Numbered from the stretch's first letter, positions 26,637-39,418 are shown. The stretch is 64,000 bases of DNA from Luteibacter yeojuensis (GCF_011742875.1 NZ_JAAQTL010000001.1:3038001-3102000); one strand, 5' to 3'. Translations and numbers: made by a program. Notes: a model not told the origin generated them from the sequence alone.

Positions 26637-27299
26637 TTACAGCTGGTTTAGGTTGAACGTAACGGGGACACGTGCATAGCCTTCGACGGCCTGACCGCCT
26701 CGCTTGCCCGGGTTGAATCGCCAGTTCCTTGCCGCATCCTGCGCTGCCTTGTCCAGTTCGCGGAAACCGCTCGACTGGTCGACCTTGATGTCCTTCGGCG
26801 AACCGTCGACACCAACGAGGACCAGAAGTACCACCGTACCTTCATGCCGCTGACGGATCGCCTGCGGCGGATACCTTGGCGGGTTGCGCTGACGGTACGA
26901 CAGATTCTCGCTAGGCGCGATGTCGGCCGGCGGTGCAGGCGGCGCGGGAGGCGCCGGCGGCGGGGCCGGAACGGCATTCGTGCTCGCCTCTTCGACAGCC
27001 GGCGGCGGCGGAGCCGGCGGCGGCGGTGTCGGCGGCGGCTTCACCTGCTGGATGATTTTCGGCGGCGGCTGCTTCGGGGGTTCCGGCGGCGGCGGCGGAG
27101 GAGGCGGGGGCGGCGGCGGCGGTTCGATGAAATCGACCTGCACGACCTTCTCTTTCTGCTTTTCCTGCGTCTTGGGCGGCGCCATGGGCGCGACCAGCAG
27201 CAGGAAAGCGAACGAGTGCAGCGCGATGGCTACTGCCAACGCACTGGTGCGCCCCCAACTGAACGGCGCTTGGCCGGTTGATTCGTTACTTGAGGCCAT
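26637..27299 (-). CDS. tonB: TonB energy-transducing protein
   Basis: This 220-residue protein has a single N-terminal membrane helix (about residues 15-36), a periplasmic proline-rich spacer with runs of up to 13 prolines and PPKTQ/PPKI segments, and a C-terminal TonB domain (about 135-220). The latter contains RYPPQAIRQRHEGTVVLLV and an ending FNPGKRGGQAVEGYARVPV, the part that grips the TonB box of receptors. It heads tonB-exbB-exbD1-exbD2. The repetitive GGC/CCG coding of the spacer gives several long frames on the other strand that are not genes. No clear Fur box was seen upstream. Confidence 0.95.
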   Translation of the reverse strand: MASSNESTGQAPFSWGRTSALAVAIALHSFAFLLLVAPMAPPKTQEKQKEKVVQVDFIEPPPPPPPPPPPPPEPPKQPPPKIIQQVKPPPTPPPPAPPPPAVEEASTNAVPAPPPAPPAPPAPPADIAPSENLSYRQRNPPRYPPQAIRQRHEGTVVLLVLVGVDGSPKDIKVDQSSGFRELDKAAQDAARNWRFNPGKRGGQAVEGYARVPVTFNLNQL

Positions 27300-27497
27300 C
27301 AGTCACTATCAAGAGCTAATCAAGCGGAAGTGAGCCCGCACTGCTCTTCCGGCGTTCGGCGGCTTGACATTGCCGAAAACGCAGGTTTCTGCAAGCGGAA
27401 AGGTAAGCAAGTTACACCAGCATATGGCGTTTGTATAGCACCTGAAGGGAGGATTTATGACGATCCATAACCCCCCCTTCCGGGTCTTTACAAGCGC

Positions 27498-28799
27498 TTA
27501 CTTGCCGGTACCTGCGGTTTTCAACCAGGCGTTGGCCTTGGCAGACGTTTCAGGGTCCTGGGCCGCGAGCTTCATGTCCGCGATGGCACCCTGCTTGTTC
27601 TTCTGACCACGCTTGGCTTCCGCGCGCACCATATAGGCCTGGCCCTTATGCTGCACGCCCTTGCTGATGGCATCCGTCGCCGACTTTTCGGCGGCGGCGT
27701 ATTGATTCTTGGCGAGCTGGAGACGCGCGACGCTCAGCGTGATCTCCCCGTCCTTCGCGAGCGGCGCGGCCTTCTGGTACGCGGCCAGCGCGGCGGCTTC
27801 GTTGCCACCCGTGAGGGCGGCGTCGCCCTGGAGCTTGTAGACCTCGGCGCTGGGCTTCACCACGCCCTTCGCCATGCCGTCGTCGAGCACCGCGGCCGCC
27901 TTCGAGGCATTGGCTTCCTGGCGATCGCCATGTTCCTGGCCATCGATCAGGTAGACCTTCGCGAGGTTCACGTACTGCTTTTCGTCCTTGAACGCGCCCG
28001 CGGCGCGACCCTGCTCCATCAGCTTGATGGCATCGGGGTACTTCTGCGCCTGGATCAGCGCCGAGGCGGCGTTGTTCAGCGCGGTGGGATCGTTCGGGTT
28101 CTTCGCCAGTTCGGCGGCAGCGAGTTCGGCAGCCTTGTCGCCCTGGCCGGTCTCGGCATAGCTGGCGGCGAGGATCTGGTCCCACGAACCCTGCGGCTTC
28201 GCGTCCGGCATGGACTTGGCCTTGGTGATCGCGGCGATCGCTTCCGGATACTTCTCGAGACGGTAATCGATGTTGCCTTCGAGGCCGTAGGAATCCGCGG
28301 TTTCCTTCTTGCCTTCGTTACGCCATTCCTGCAGCGACTGCAGGGCCTGCGCGTACTGTTCGTCGGCCACGAGGAACTGCGTGTACATGTACTTCAGCTG
28401 GAAGTAGGTGTCGTTCGGCATCACGCCGATGTCGAGCGCCTGCTTCAGCGTGGTGATGGCGCCCTTGACGTCGCCGTCGTTGTACTTGAGGTTCGCGATG
28501 CCCTGCAGGGCCAGCGCCTGGGCGTACTTGCTGCTGGTAGCCGAGCCGTCGGCGAGCGGCTGCAGGATTTGCAGCGCCTTGTCCTTCTCGCCGTTGTTCG
28601 CGGCGTCGAGGCCCTCGTTGATGGCCTTCTGGTCTTTCTCGCTCTTGAGGTCGAGCTTGGGTTCCGTACGCGTGGCGTTCGGATACAGCGCTTCTTTCTT
28701 TTCCTGGGGCTTGGTGTCGCGAGCGACCACCGCACCGCTTACGAGGGAAAGTGCGATCGCCGTGGCGAGCGCCAACTTGCTGAGGGAACCCTGTTTCAT
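27498..28799 (-). CDS. exported tetratricopeptide-repeat protein
   Basis: This 433-residue protein starts with a Sec signal (MKQGSLSKLALATAIALSL..., cleavage near VVARD). It then consists of helical TPR-like repeats across its length, with recurring patterns such as GDKAAELAAAELAKNPNDPTA and AALAAYQKAAPLAKDGE. An earlier start at 28841 would put basic residues before the signal and is not used. TPR proteins scaffold other proteins in the periplasm. It lies upstream of tonB on the same strand with a 198-base gap; association with TonB-dependent uptake is possible but only positional. Lysine-rich, low-complexity composition is notable. Confidence 0.85.
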   Translation of the reverse strand: MKQGSLSKLALATAIALSLVSGAVVARDTKPQEKKEALYPNATRTEPKLDLKSEKDQKAINEGLDAANNGEKDKALQILQPLADGSATSSKYAQALALQGIANLKYNDGDVKGAITTLKQALDIGVMPNDTYFQLKYMYTQFLVADEQYAQALQSLQEWRNEGKKETADSYGLEGNIDYRLEKYPEAIAAITKAKSMPDAKPQGSWDQILAASYAETGQGDKAAELAAAELAKNPNDPTALNNAASALIQAQKYPDAIKLMEQGRAAGAFKDEKQYVNLAKVYLIDGQEHGDRQEANASKAAAVLDDGMAKGVVKPSAEVYKLQGDAALTGGNEAAALAAYQKAAPLAKDGEITLSVARLQLAKNQYAAAEKSATDAISKGVQHKGQAYMVRAEAKRGQKNKQGAIADMKLAAQDPETSAKANAWLKTAGTGK

Positions 28800-29020
28800 T
28801 GAATGACCTCGGTGTGTAGGAGTCGGCCTACTGGGCAGCACTCCGGGGGACTACAGAGGTTAACCCGATTCGATTCCTAAGAACAAGTCGCAGTGCAAGA
28901 AAAAAGGAGAGTCAAAACAATGACTTGTTAGAAGAATGTTGGCGCTTACCGGTTTATGGGTAAAAGGTTGCCTTGAAAACGCCTTTTTTATCCCCCTTCC
29001 CGTCAACTGTGATGCAGCTC

Positions 29021-29057
29021 AAAAAAAACGCCTGGTCGGGATTTCGACCGGGCGTTT
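29021..29057 (-). terminator. intrinsic terminator of gyrB
   Basis: On the minus strand a 12-bp stem with one G-U pair (AACGCC(C/T)GGTCG arms) is followed by eight T residues. It is placed about 30 bases after the gyrB stop. Confidence 0.85.
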
Positions 29058-29086
29058 GGGATGTCGCGCGTGCTTTTATGTGCGAA

Positions 29087-32684
<3,598 letters not shown>

Positions 32685-32712
32685 ACCAGCCTTCATCCCA
32701 TCCAAAACGGAC

Positions 32713-32744
32713 GACGCCGGGGTGTCCAAGACATCCCCGGCGTC
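32713..32744 (-). terminator. hairpin between dnaN and recF
   Basis: GACGCCGGGG-TGTC and GACATCCCCGGCGTC pair over 14 bp with one bulge. On the minus strand a TTTT tract follows after a few bases, so it may reduce transcription from dnaN into recF. Confidence 0.5.
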
Positions 32745-32811
32745 GAAAGCCGAACATCGCAATGCAGTGGAGCGGTGCCTGCCGTTCGTGCCGCGCAAGC
32801 CCTAAGACTGG

Positions 32812-32849
32812 CGCGAAAGGCCGGCGCGGACAAGTCCGCTCCTGCAAGG
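32812..32849. repeat. single REP-like unit (copy F)
   Basis: On the minus strand TGCAGGAGCGGACTTGTCCG is followed by CGCCGG. This is a lone unit of the GGAGCGG...CCGC type common in Pseudomonas and Xanthomonadales intergenic regions, just outside the dnaN stop. Confidence 0.5.
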
Positions 32850-32850
32850 G

Positions 32851-33951
32851 TCAGAGACGAAGCGGCATCACCACGTGACGGGCCTCGTCGTTCCCCTCTT
32901 CCTGGAGAAGGCAGCTGGACTGGGCGTCGCGCAGATTGATGCGGACCTTGTCACCACGCAGGGCGCCCAGGGCGTCGAGGAGATACCCGACGTTGAAGCC
33001 TACAGCCAGGTCGTCGACCGCCGTCTCGGCTTCCACCTCTTCCTGCGCTTCTTCCTGCTCCGGGTTGTGCGCCACGATCTTGATGCGACCGGGGCTCAGT
33101 TCCAGCTTCACGCCGCGGTACTTTTCGTTCGAGAGGATCGCCGCGCGCTGCAGGGCGCTGCGAAGCACGTCGCGCTCGATCGTCGCGGTCTTGTCGGCGC
33201 CAAGCGGAATCACCGCCTCGTAGTCCGGGAAGCGGCCGTCGATCAGCTTCGACGTGAACACCACGCCGCCGCGACGCACGCGCAGGTGGTTCCGGCCGAA
33301 CTCCAGCTCCACCGAGCCCTCGCCGGACTCGAACAGGCCGATCAGCTCGTTCACGCCCTTGCGCGGAATGATGATCTGGCGGCGGGTGGAAACGGAGCTT
33401 TCGAGCTTGGTTTCCTTGAGTGCCAGGCGGTGCCCGTCGGTGGCTACGCAGCGCAGCGTGTGCTCCTGGAGGTCCAGCAGCATGCCGTTCAAGTAGTAGC
33501 GAACGTCCTGGTTCGCCATGGCGAAGGCCGTGCGGTCCATCAGATCGCGCAGCACTTCCTCGGGAAGCGTCACGCGTTCGACCAGTTCGATCTCGTCGAT
33601 GATCGGGAATTCGCTGGACGGCAACGTGGCCAGGGTGAAGCGGCTGCGGCCGGCGTTCAGCGCGATGCGCTCGCCGTTCAACTTGATGTCGATCTTCGCG
33701 CCATCGGGCAATGCACGAACGATGTCGAACAGCTTGCGCGCCGGAATCGTGATTTCGCCTTCCTGCACGCCGTCGGCGGCAGTGGTGGCAATCATCTCGA
33801 CCTCGAGGTCGGTGCCGGTGAACGACACCTCGCTACCGGAGGCGCGAACCAGAAGGTTGGCCAGCACGGGCAGCGTCTGGCGGCGTTCCACGACGCCCAC
33901 CACCTGCTGCAGGGGTTTGAGCAGTACTTCCCTCTGGATGCTGAATTGCAT
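32851..33951 (-). CDS. dnaN: DNA polymerase III beta sliding clamp
   Basis: This 366-residue protein is the ring clamp that tethers polymerase III to DNA. It starts MQFSIQREVLLKPLQQV and ends with the family-typical VVMPLRL. Three topologically equivalent domains of about 120 residues are evident from spacing, and ATFPDYEAVIP-like and SDSVRYYLNG-like segments occur in the usual places (here RFPDYEAVIPLG and DVRYYLNGMLLDL). Same order as in E. coli, after dnaA and before recF. No anomalies. Confidence 0.98.
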   Translation of the reverse strand: MQFSIQREVLLKPLQQVVGVVERRQTLPVLANLLVRASGSEVSFTGTDLEVEMIATTAADGVQEGEITIPARKLFDIVRALPDGAKIDIKLNGERIALNAGRSRFTLATLPSSEFPIIDEIELVERVTLPEEVLRDLMDRTAFAMANQDVRYYLNGMLLDLQEHTLRCVATDGHRLALKETKLESSVSTRRQIIIPRKGVNELIGLFESGEGSVELEFGRNHLRVRRGGVVFTSKLIDGRFPDYEAVIPLGADKTATIERDVLRSALQRAAILSNEKYRGVKLELSPGRIKIVAHNPEQEEAQEEVEAETAVDDLAVGFNVGYLLDALGALRGDKVRINLRDAQSSCLLQEEGNDEARHVVMPLRL

Positions 33952-34104
33952 GCGTCCCCTACTCCTGCTTTTAAGTTTTTAAGATTTTATTGGTGGTAGT
34001 TGTTGGGCCGGTGGATATCTTGAAAAGCCTGAAAAACAAATATGTTTCAAGGACTTGTTCTTGGATATCGACTGGCTTGAACACGCGGTTTCGTGTGGGT
34101 GCCT

Positions 34105-34113
34105 TGTGGATAA
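34105..34113 (-). other. perfect DnaA box
   Basis: TGTGGATAA on the plus strand is the complement of the consensus TTATCCACA and lies within the oriC candidate. Confidence 0.8.
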
Positions 34114-34150
34114 CTTCAGGCGTCGAAACCGTCCTCCGTCCATCCACCTA

Positions 34151-34159
34151 TTATCCACA
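34151..34159 (+). other. perfect DnaA box
   Basis: TTATCCACA matches the consensus exactly. It lies six bases beyond the dnaA stop codon, inverted relative to the other box. Confidence 0.8.
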
Positions 34160-34164
34160 GCTTC

Positions 34165-35517
34165 TCAGCCCGTCAAGATACGTATGAGCTGCTCCCAGTC
34201 CTGGCGCATGCGTACGTCCTTCTCGCAGAAACCGCGGATCGTGCGGCAGGCATGCAGCACCGTCGTATGGTCGCGGCCCCCGAACGCCTCCCCGATCTCC
34301 GGCAGGCTGTGCTCGGTCAGTTCCTTGGACAGGGCCATGGCCACCTGACGGGGGCGCGCCAGCGAGCGCACGCGGCGCTTGGAGAGCAGGTCGGACAGGC
34401 GTACCTGGTAGTAGTCGGCCACCGTCTTCTGGATGTTCGGCACCGTCACGGCCTGCGCATGCGTGTTGAGCAGGTCGCGCAGGGTTTCCTCCGCGAAATC
34501 CGTGGTGATCGGCTTGCGGTAGAAGTTGGCGCGCGCCGCTAGCGTATTGAGCGCGCCCTCGAGGTCGCGCACGTTGGAACGGATGCGCTTGGCCAGCAGC
34601 ATCGCGACGTCCTCGGAGACTTCCATTTCCTTCTCCGCCGCCTTCGACAGCAGGATGGCCGCGCGCGTCTCGAAATCCGGCGGCTCGATCGCCACCGACA
34701 GGCCCCAGCCGAGGCGCGACTTCAGGCGCGGCTCGAGCTTGTCGAGTTCCTTCGGATAGCGGTCGCAGGTGAGGATGATCTGCTGCTTCGCCTCGAACAG
34801 CGCGTTGAAGGTATGGAAGAACTCTTCCTGCGTGGTGTCCTTGCCGGCGAAGAACTGGATGTCGTCGATCAGCAGCGCGTCCACCGAACGGAAGCGGCGC
34901 TTGAAGTCGTCCATGTTCTTCTGTTGCAGGGCCTTCACCATGCCGCTGACGAACTGTTCCGAGCGAAGGTAGAGCACCTTCGCGCCGGGATTGTTCTGCA
35001 TGAGCATGTTGCCGGCGGCATGCATGAGATGCGTCTTGCCGAGGCCCGTGCCGCCGTAAAGGAGCAGCGGGTTGTAAGCGCGGCCGGGATTCATCGCGAC
35101 CTGCATGGCCGCGGCCTTGCCCAGCTGGTTCGACTTGCCTTCGACGAAGGTTTCGAAGGTGTAGTGCGGATCCAGGTTGTGCACGTGCGGCGGTTCGTGG
35201 ACCGGCTCCGCCGCGCGCGGCGCTGCCGCGGGGCTCGGCGCCGTCGACGAGGCCGGTCGGGCGGGCGCCGGCCGGCCGCCCGACGAGCCGACTTCCAGGC
35301 GCACGGGCAGGGTACGGCCGCTCAGGTGCTCGACGATCGACTGGATCTTGTCCAGGTACTGATCGCGCACGGTATCCAGCGAATAGGGGTTGGGGGCGTA
35401 GAGGAACAGACCGTGGCCGTCCTCCCTGGCCTGCAACGGCATCAGCCAGGTATGGACGTCCTCGGACGTCAACTCGCCTTCAAGACGCTCGAGACAGCGC
35501 CTCCAGAGATCACTCAT
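34165..35517 (-). CDS. dnaA: chromosomal replication initiator DnaA
   Basis: This 450-residue AAA+ protein binds oriC and melts it. Domain I ([22 protein letters not shown]) is at the N-terminus, then a Pro/Ala-rich linker (about 90-115). The AAA+ core has Walker [15 protein letters not shown] and Walker [12 protein letters not shown], and domain IV ends with the signature [22 protein letters not shown] at 35517 begins MSDLWRRC, the usual start; an earlier in-frame ATG only adds a basic extension crossing the rpmH promoter. It diverges from rpmH. Confidence 0.98.
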   Translation of the reverse strand: MSDLWRRCLERLEGELTSEDVHTWLMPLQAREDGHGLFLYAPNPYSLDTVRDQYLDKIQSIVEHLSGRTLPVRLEVGSSGGRPAPARPASSTAPSPAAAPRAAEPVHEPPHVHNLDPHYTFETFVEGKSNQLGKAAAMQVAMNPGRAYNPLLLYGGTGLGKTHLMHAAGNMLMQNNPGAKVLYLRSEQFVSGMVKALQQKNMDDFKRRFRSVDALLIDDIQFFAGKDTTQEEFFHTFNALFEAKQQIILTCDRYPKELDKLEPRLKSRLGWGLSVAIEPPDFETRAAILLSKAAEKEMEVSEDVAMLLAKRIRSNVRDLEGALNTLAARANFYRKPITTDFAEETLRDLLNTHAQAVTVPNIQKTVADYYQVRLSDLLSKRRVRSLARPRQVAMALSKELTEHSLPEIGEAFGGRDHTTVLHACRTIRGFCEKDVRMRQDWEQLIRILTG

Positions 35518-35610
35518 CAGGTATTCTTGCCACAGCAGGGGCGCATGCGCGCGGGGTGGACGAGGAAGTCTACCAGTGTTCCGCCCCCTCCTCGGGCCCC
35601 CGTACCCACG

Positions 35611-35636
35611 GACGTCCCGCGACGTCCCGCGACGTC
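35611..35636. repeat. 10-bp tandem direct repeat in the dnaA/rpmH gap
   Basis: GACGTCCCGC occurs two and a half times in tandem between the divergent dnaA and rpmH genes. Each unit contains the palindrome GACGTC, so it could be a regulator site or a slippage tract. Confidence 0.45.
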
Positions 35637-35650
35637 GCTCGGCCAAGCGG

Positions 35651-35680
35651 TTGACAGTCTTACGGAATGTCCCGCATACT
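35651..35680 (+). promoter_or_regulatory. promoter of rpmH
   Basis: A perfect TTGACA (35651-35656) is followed after 18 bases by CATACT (35675-35680, four of six). It lies about 38 bases upstream of the rpmH start. Confidence 0.6.
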
Positions 35681-35717
35681 TTCTGGCCTTTTTCCACCTT
35701 CATCCGGATGTAGCGCC

Positions 35718-35852
35718 ATGAAGCGTACTTTCCAGCCCAGCAAGCTCAAGCGTGCACGTACGCACGGCTTCCGCGCCCGCATGGCCACGGCCGACGGCCG
35801 CAAGATCCTCAATGCCCGTCGCGCGAAGGGTCGCAAGCGTCTGATTCCGTAA
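35718..35852 (+). CDS. rpmH: 50S ribosomal protein L34
   Basis: This 44-residue, highly basic protein ([20 protein letters not shown]...) is a textbook L34 of the large subunit. It is first in rpmH-rnpA-yidC-mnmE, divergent from dnaA. Only 14 bases separate it from rnpA. Full length for the family. Confidence 0.99.
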   Translation: MKRTFQPSKLKRARTHGFRARMATADGRKILNARRAKGRKRLIP

Positions 35853-35866
35853 GCGGCTCGCCTGTC

Positions 35867-36247
35867 GTGCGTGCCGCAGCCTTGCCGCGCGAAGCGCGGC
35901 TACGCCGCGCCGCCGACTTCGCAGCCTTGCGAACAGTCAGCGGTCGCCTCGGCGGCCGCTGTTTTCTTTTGCGCTTCGGGAACAACGACGCCGGCACCGC
36001 CCGGCTCGGCCTGGCCATCTCCAAGCGCTGCTCGAAACGCGCCGTCGATCGCAACCGGATCAAGCGCCTGGCGCGTGAGGCGTTTCGTCGCGCCCGCCCG
36101 GCCCTGCCCGCGGTCGATATCCTCGTCATGGCCCGCGACAGCGCCGTGGGCGAGCCCGGCGCGGTGCTCCTGGCCGAGCTCGACGCCCTGTTCCGCCGCA
36201 TACGGCCGTTGAAGCCTGAGGGTGCCGACGGCACAATCGCGCGTTGA
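35867..36247 (+). CDS. rnpA: ribonuclease P protein component
   Basis: This 126-residue basic protein is the RNase P cofactor for tRNA 5' maturation. It has the RNR motif DRNRIKRLAREAFRR and the N-terminal RRAADFAALR helix. It starts with GTG 14 bases after rpmH and reads through the usual length (about 110-130). The yidD gene, often found next, is absent: only 65 bases separate rnpA from yidC. Confidence 0.96.
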   Translation: MRAAALPREARLRRAADFAALRTVSGRLGGRCFLLRFGNNDAGTARLGLAISKRCSKRAVDRNRIKRLAREAFRRARPALPAVDILVMARDSAVGEPGAVLLAELDALFRRIRPLKPEGADGTIAR

Positions 36248-36312
36248 CCCCACCGTCCTTCCCGCCTTTCCCGGCCAGCCGGCCGTGGCGCCATTCGGAT
36301 CTGGCCTAAGCA

Positions 36313-38022
36313 ATGAATCAAACGCGCACGCTTCTCTTCTTCGCGCTCATGTTCGTGGCGTACCTGCTGTGGACGGAATGGGAGAAGGACTACGGTCCCC
36401 ATCCTGTCGCCCCGACGCCTGCCGCCCAGACCGACGCCGCCGCCGGCGCGGGCAAGGCGAACGCGGACGCCAGCGTTCCCGGTACCGCGGCACCCGCGAC
36501 CGTGCCGAACGAAACCGCCGCCGCGCCGACCGACGGCAAGGGTGAGCAGGTCACGCTGTCGAACGATGTGCTCCGCCTGACGATCGACACGCGCGGCGGC
36601 AGCATCGTGCGCTCCGAGTTGCTGGCATACCCGGACGAGCCGGCCACGAAGACGAATCCGACCCCGCCGCCGGCACGCCTGCTCGACGACACGCCGGAAC
36701 ACTTCTTCGCCGCGCAGGACGGCCTCGTCAGCAGCAACGGCGCCGCGCCGGACCATCGCGCCCTCTTCCACGCCGAGAAGAAGGAAGCCACGCTGGCCGA
36801 CGGCCAGAAGTCGGTGAGCCTCGACCTGACCTGGACCGATGCGTCCGGCGTGAAGGTGGTGAAGCGCTACACGCTCAAGCGCACCGATTACGTGGTCGAC
36901 CTCGACCAGCGTATCGAGAACGGCTCTAGCGCGGCCTGGACCGGTAACGCCTACCACCAGCTGCAGCGCGTGCCCGCGCCGAAGGCCAACTGGTTCAAGG
37001 CCTATACGGACCCGGCCCAGCACAGCTTCTTCGGCGCCGCGTGGTACAGCCCCGAGAACAAGTTCGAATCGCTGTCGTTCCTCGACTTCGCCAAGAAGCC
37101 GCTGAACCACCAGATCACCGGTGGCTGGATCAGCATGCTGCAGCACTACTTCTTCGTCGCCTGGATTCCGCCGGCCGACCAGAACGTGACCTACAGCAGC
37201 ACGATCGTCGATCCGAACTCGGCCACGCCGCGCTACCTCGTGCGCGCGTTCGGTCCGGCCATCCAGGTCGCCCCGGGCCAATCCGCCGACAGTGTCGCGC
37301 GCCTCTACGTCGGCCCGAAGCTGCAAGGCACGCTCGACGTCATCGCGCCGGGCCTCGAACTCACCAGCAACTACGGCTGGCTGACGATCATCGCCCAGCC
37401 GCTGCACTGGCTGCTGTCGAAGCTGCACGCGATCAGCGGCAACTGGGGCGTGGCCATCATCCTGCTCGTGCTGCTCATCAAGGCCGCGCTGTTCAAGCTC
37501 ACGGATGCGCAGTTCCGCTCCGGCGCGCGCATGCGCAAGCTGCAGCCGCGCGTCGCCGCGCTCAAGGAGCGTTACGGCGACGATCGCATGAAGATGCAGC
37601 AGGCCATGATGGAGCTGTACAAGAAGGAGAAGGTGAACCCGATGGCGGGTTGCCTGCCCATCCTCATCACCTTCCCCATCTTCATCGGCCTGCTCCGCGT
37701 GCTGTCGGAGTCGATCGAACTGCGCCAGGCGCCGTTCTTCGGCTGGATCCACGATCTTTCCGCGCCGGATCCGCTCTACGTCCTGCCGGTGCTCTACTTC
37801 CTGGTCACGCTGCTCACCCAGCGCATGATGCCCACCGCGGGCATGGATCCGACCCAGGCCAAGATGATGAAGGTGATGCCGCTGATCTTCGGCGTGTTCT
37901 TCGCCTTCTTCCCGGCGGGCCTCGTGCTCTACTGGACGGTGAACGGTGCCACCAGCCTGCTCCAGCAGTGGTGGATCAACCGTAGCGTGGACAAGGCCGA
38001 GATCAAGGCCAGAACGGCTTGA
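36313..38022 (+). CDS. yidC: membrane protein insertase YidC
   Basis: This 569-residue inner-membrane insertase has an N-terminal anchor (TRTLLFFALMFVAYLLW), a periplasmic beta-sandwich (about 60-340) and the conserved five-helix 60KD_IMP core. The core shows the hydrophilic-groove arginine segment LTDAQFRSGARMRKL and a VNPMAGCLPILITFPIFIGL helix. The tail is short and basic (NRSVDKAEIKARTA). It follows rnpA directly and precedes mnmE, as in other Gammaproteobacteria. Full length. Confidence 0.97.
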   Translation: MNQTRTLLFFALMFVAYLLWTEWEKDYGPHPVAPTPAAQTDAAAGAGKANADASVPGTAAPATVPNETAAAPTDGKGEQVTLSNDVLRLTIDTRGGSIVRSELLAYPDEPATKTNPTPPPARLLDDTPEHFFAAQDGLVSSNGAAPDHRALFHAEKKEATLADGQKSVSLDLTWTDASGVKVVKRYTLKRTDYVVDLDQRIENGSSAAWTGNAYHQLQRVPAPKANWFKAYTDPAQHSFFGAAWYSPENKFESLSFLDFAKKPLNHQITGGWISMLQHYFFVAWIPPADQNVTYSSTIVDPNSATPRYLVRAFGPAIQVAPGQSADSVARLYVGPKLQGTLDVIAPGLELTSNYGWLTIIAQPLHWLLSKLHAISGNWGVAIILLVLLIKAALFKLTDAQFRSGARMRKLQPRVAALKERYGDDRMKMQQAMMELYKKEKVNPMAGCLPILITFPIFIGLLRVLSESIELRQAPFFGWIHDLSAPDPLYVLPVLYFLVTLLTQRMMPTAGMDPTQAKMMKVMPLIFGVFFAFFPAGLVLYWTVNGATSLLQQWWINRSVDKAEIKARTA

Positions 38023-38030
38023 CCATCCGG

Positions 38031-38057
38031 GCGGCGCGTCGAAAGACGCGCCGCTTT
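38031..38057 (+). terminator. GAAA-tetraloop hairpin between yidC and mnmE
   Basis: GCGGCGCGTC and GACGCGCCGC form a perfect ten-bp stem closed by GAAA and followed by TTT only. It lies nine bases after the yidC stop and probably tunes read-through into mnmE rather than stopping it fully. Confidence 0.55.
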
Positions 38058-38074
38058 GCCATAGCAGGTGCCTC

Positions 38075-39418
38075 ATGAGTCACGCCGACGACACCATCGC
38101 AGCCATCGCCACCGGCGCGGGTGCGGCCGGCGTCGGCGCCGTGCGCGTGTCGGGGCCGTTGGCTCCTTCGATCGCGCGCGCCATGCTCGGTCGCGCGCCT
38201 TCGCCGCGACATGCGCACTTCGCCGCGTTCCGCGACGGCGACGGCGACCTGATCGACCGGGGCATCCTTCTCTATTTCCCAGGTCCGGCGTCCTACACCG
38301 GCGAACACGTGCTGGAACTGCAAGGCCACGGCAGCGCGGTGCTGCTGGACGCCCTGCTTCGACGCGTCGTCGCGCTGGGCGCCCGCCTCGCCCGTCCCGG
38401 GGAATTCACCGAACGGGCGTTCCTCAACGGCAAGCTCGATCTCGCGCAGGCGGAAGCGGTGGCCGACGTCGTCGCGGCCACGTCCGAAGCCGGTGCGCGT
38501 GCCGCGTTGCGTTCGATGGAGGGCGTGTTCTCCGCGCGCGTCGATGCGCTGCTCGCCGAACTGATCGCGCTTCGTGTGCATATCGAAGCGGCCATCGATT
38601 TTCCCGAGGAAGAGATCGACTTCCTCGCCGACCCCGTCATCGGCGCGAACCTCGCCGCGCTGCGCGCGAACCTCGATGCCCTGCTGATAGAAACCCGCCG
38701 CGGCGTCCGCCTGAACGACGGCGTCGCCGTGGCGATCGTCGGGCGGCCCAACGCGGGCAAGTCCAGTCTGCTGAATGCATTGGCGGGACAGGAACGCGCC
38801 ATCGTCACCGACATTCCCGGCACCACGCGCGACGTGTTGCGCGAATCGGTGACGATCGACGGCGCCACGCTCGAACTGGCGGATACGGCAGGCCTGCGCG
38901 AGTCCGAGGACATCGTCGAACGCGAAGGCATCCGGCGCGCACGCGCCCAGCTCGAGCGCTGCGACGTCGCCCTCCTCGTCACCGAAGAAGCCCACGCAAC
39001 CGACGACCTCGCCTTCTTCGAAGGCACACCGGTGCACGCGACCCGCCTGGTCGTCATCAACAAGATCGATCTCGCCCGGACAAAGGCCCGTCGGGCGCAG
39101 CGTGACAACCATGAAACGCTCTGGCTGTCCGCTCGCACAGGCGAAGGTATCGACGATCTGCGTGCGATCCTTCGCGATCTCGCTACCGCGGGCGCGGGTG
39201 AGGGCGCGTTCAGTGCCCGCCGTCGCCATGTGCTGGCGCTCGAGACCGTGCGCGACCATCTCGCCCGCACGGCTGTCGCGTTGCACGACGTCCATGCGGG
39301 CGAACTCGCCGCCGAAGAGTTACGCCACGCCCAGCAGGCGCTGGGAGAGATCACCGGCAGCTATTCGTCCGACGATCTGCTGGGTGCCATCTTCGGTTCG
39401 TTCTGCATAGGCAAGTAG
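38075..39418 (+). CDS. mnmE: tRNA uridine-5-carboxymethylaminomethyl GTPase
   Basis: This 447-residue protein, with MnmG, modifies U34 of certain tRNAs. The N-terminal folate domain (GAGAAGVGAVRVSG, SYTGEHVLELQGHG) is followed by a helical region and an inserted G domain (GRPNAGKSSLLNAL, DIPGTTRD, DTAGL, NKID). The C-terminal FCIGK carries the essential cysteine. The ATG follows AGGTG. Length is normal. Confidence 0.98.
   Translation: MSHADDTIAAIATGAGAAGVGAVRVSGPLAPSIARAMLGRAPSPRHAHFAAFRDGDGDLIDRGILLYFPGPASYTGEHVLELQGHGSAVLLDALLRRVVALGARLARPGEFTERAFLNGKLDLAQAEAVADVVAATSEAGARAALRSMEGVFSARVDALLAELIALRVHIEAAIDFPEEEIDFLADPVIGANLAALRANLDALLIETRRGVRLNDGVAVAIVGRPNAGKSSLLNALAGQERAIVTDIPGTTRDVLRESVTIDGATLELADTAGLRESEDIVEREGIRRARAQLERCDVALLVTEEAHATDDLAFFEGTPVHATRLVVINKIDLARTKARRAQRDNHETLWLSARTGEGIDDLRAILRDLATAGAGEGAFSARRRHVLALETVRDHLARTAVALHDVHAGELAAEELRHAQQALGEITGSYSSDDLLGAIFGSFCIGK

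Larger units (their letters stand above)
33952..34164. other. oriC: candidate origin of replication (oriC)
   Basis: The 213-base dnaA-dnaN gap is AT-rich compared with its surroundings. It holds an unwinding-element-like run of A/T at about 33968-33990 (TTTTAAGTTTTTAAGATTTT), two perfect DnaA boxes in opposite orientation, and several near matches (GGTGGATAT at 34010). This is the usual oriC position in Pseudomonas and xanthomonads. Confidence 0.75.

Noticed and set aside
26910..27140. GGC-rich repeat as a genuine tandem DNA repeat or a Gly-rich plus-strand gene
   Set aside because: It encodes the proline-rich spacer of TonB; repetition follows from codon use.
27486..27500. AAGCGCTTAC near the end of the TPR gene as a second LacI-type operator
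   Set aside because: It is not a full palindrome and overlaps the stop codon of the TPR gene, so a regulatory role is unlikely.
34010..34018. GGTGGATAT as a further DnaA box
   Set aside because: Two mismatches; kept only as a weak near match, not as a separate box.
37946..38074. Upstream extension of mnmE into yidC
   Set aside because: The family begins at the ATG at 38075, which has a ribosome site; the extension overlaps yidC in another frame.
35809..38076. A long minus-strand frame opposite rnpA and yidC
   Set aside because: It is antisense to two conserved genes in canonical order and has shadow-frame composition.
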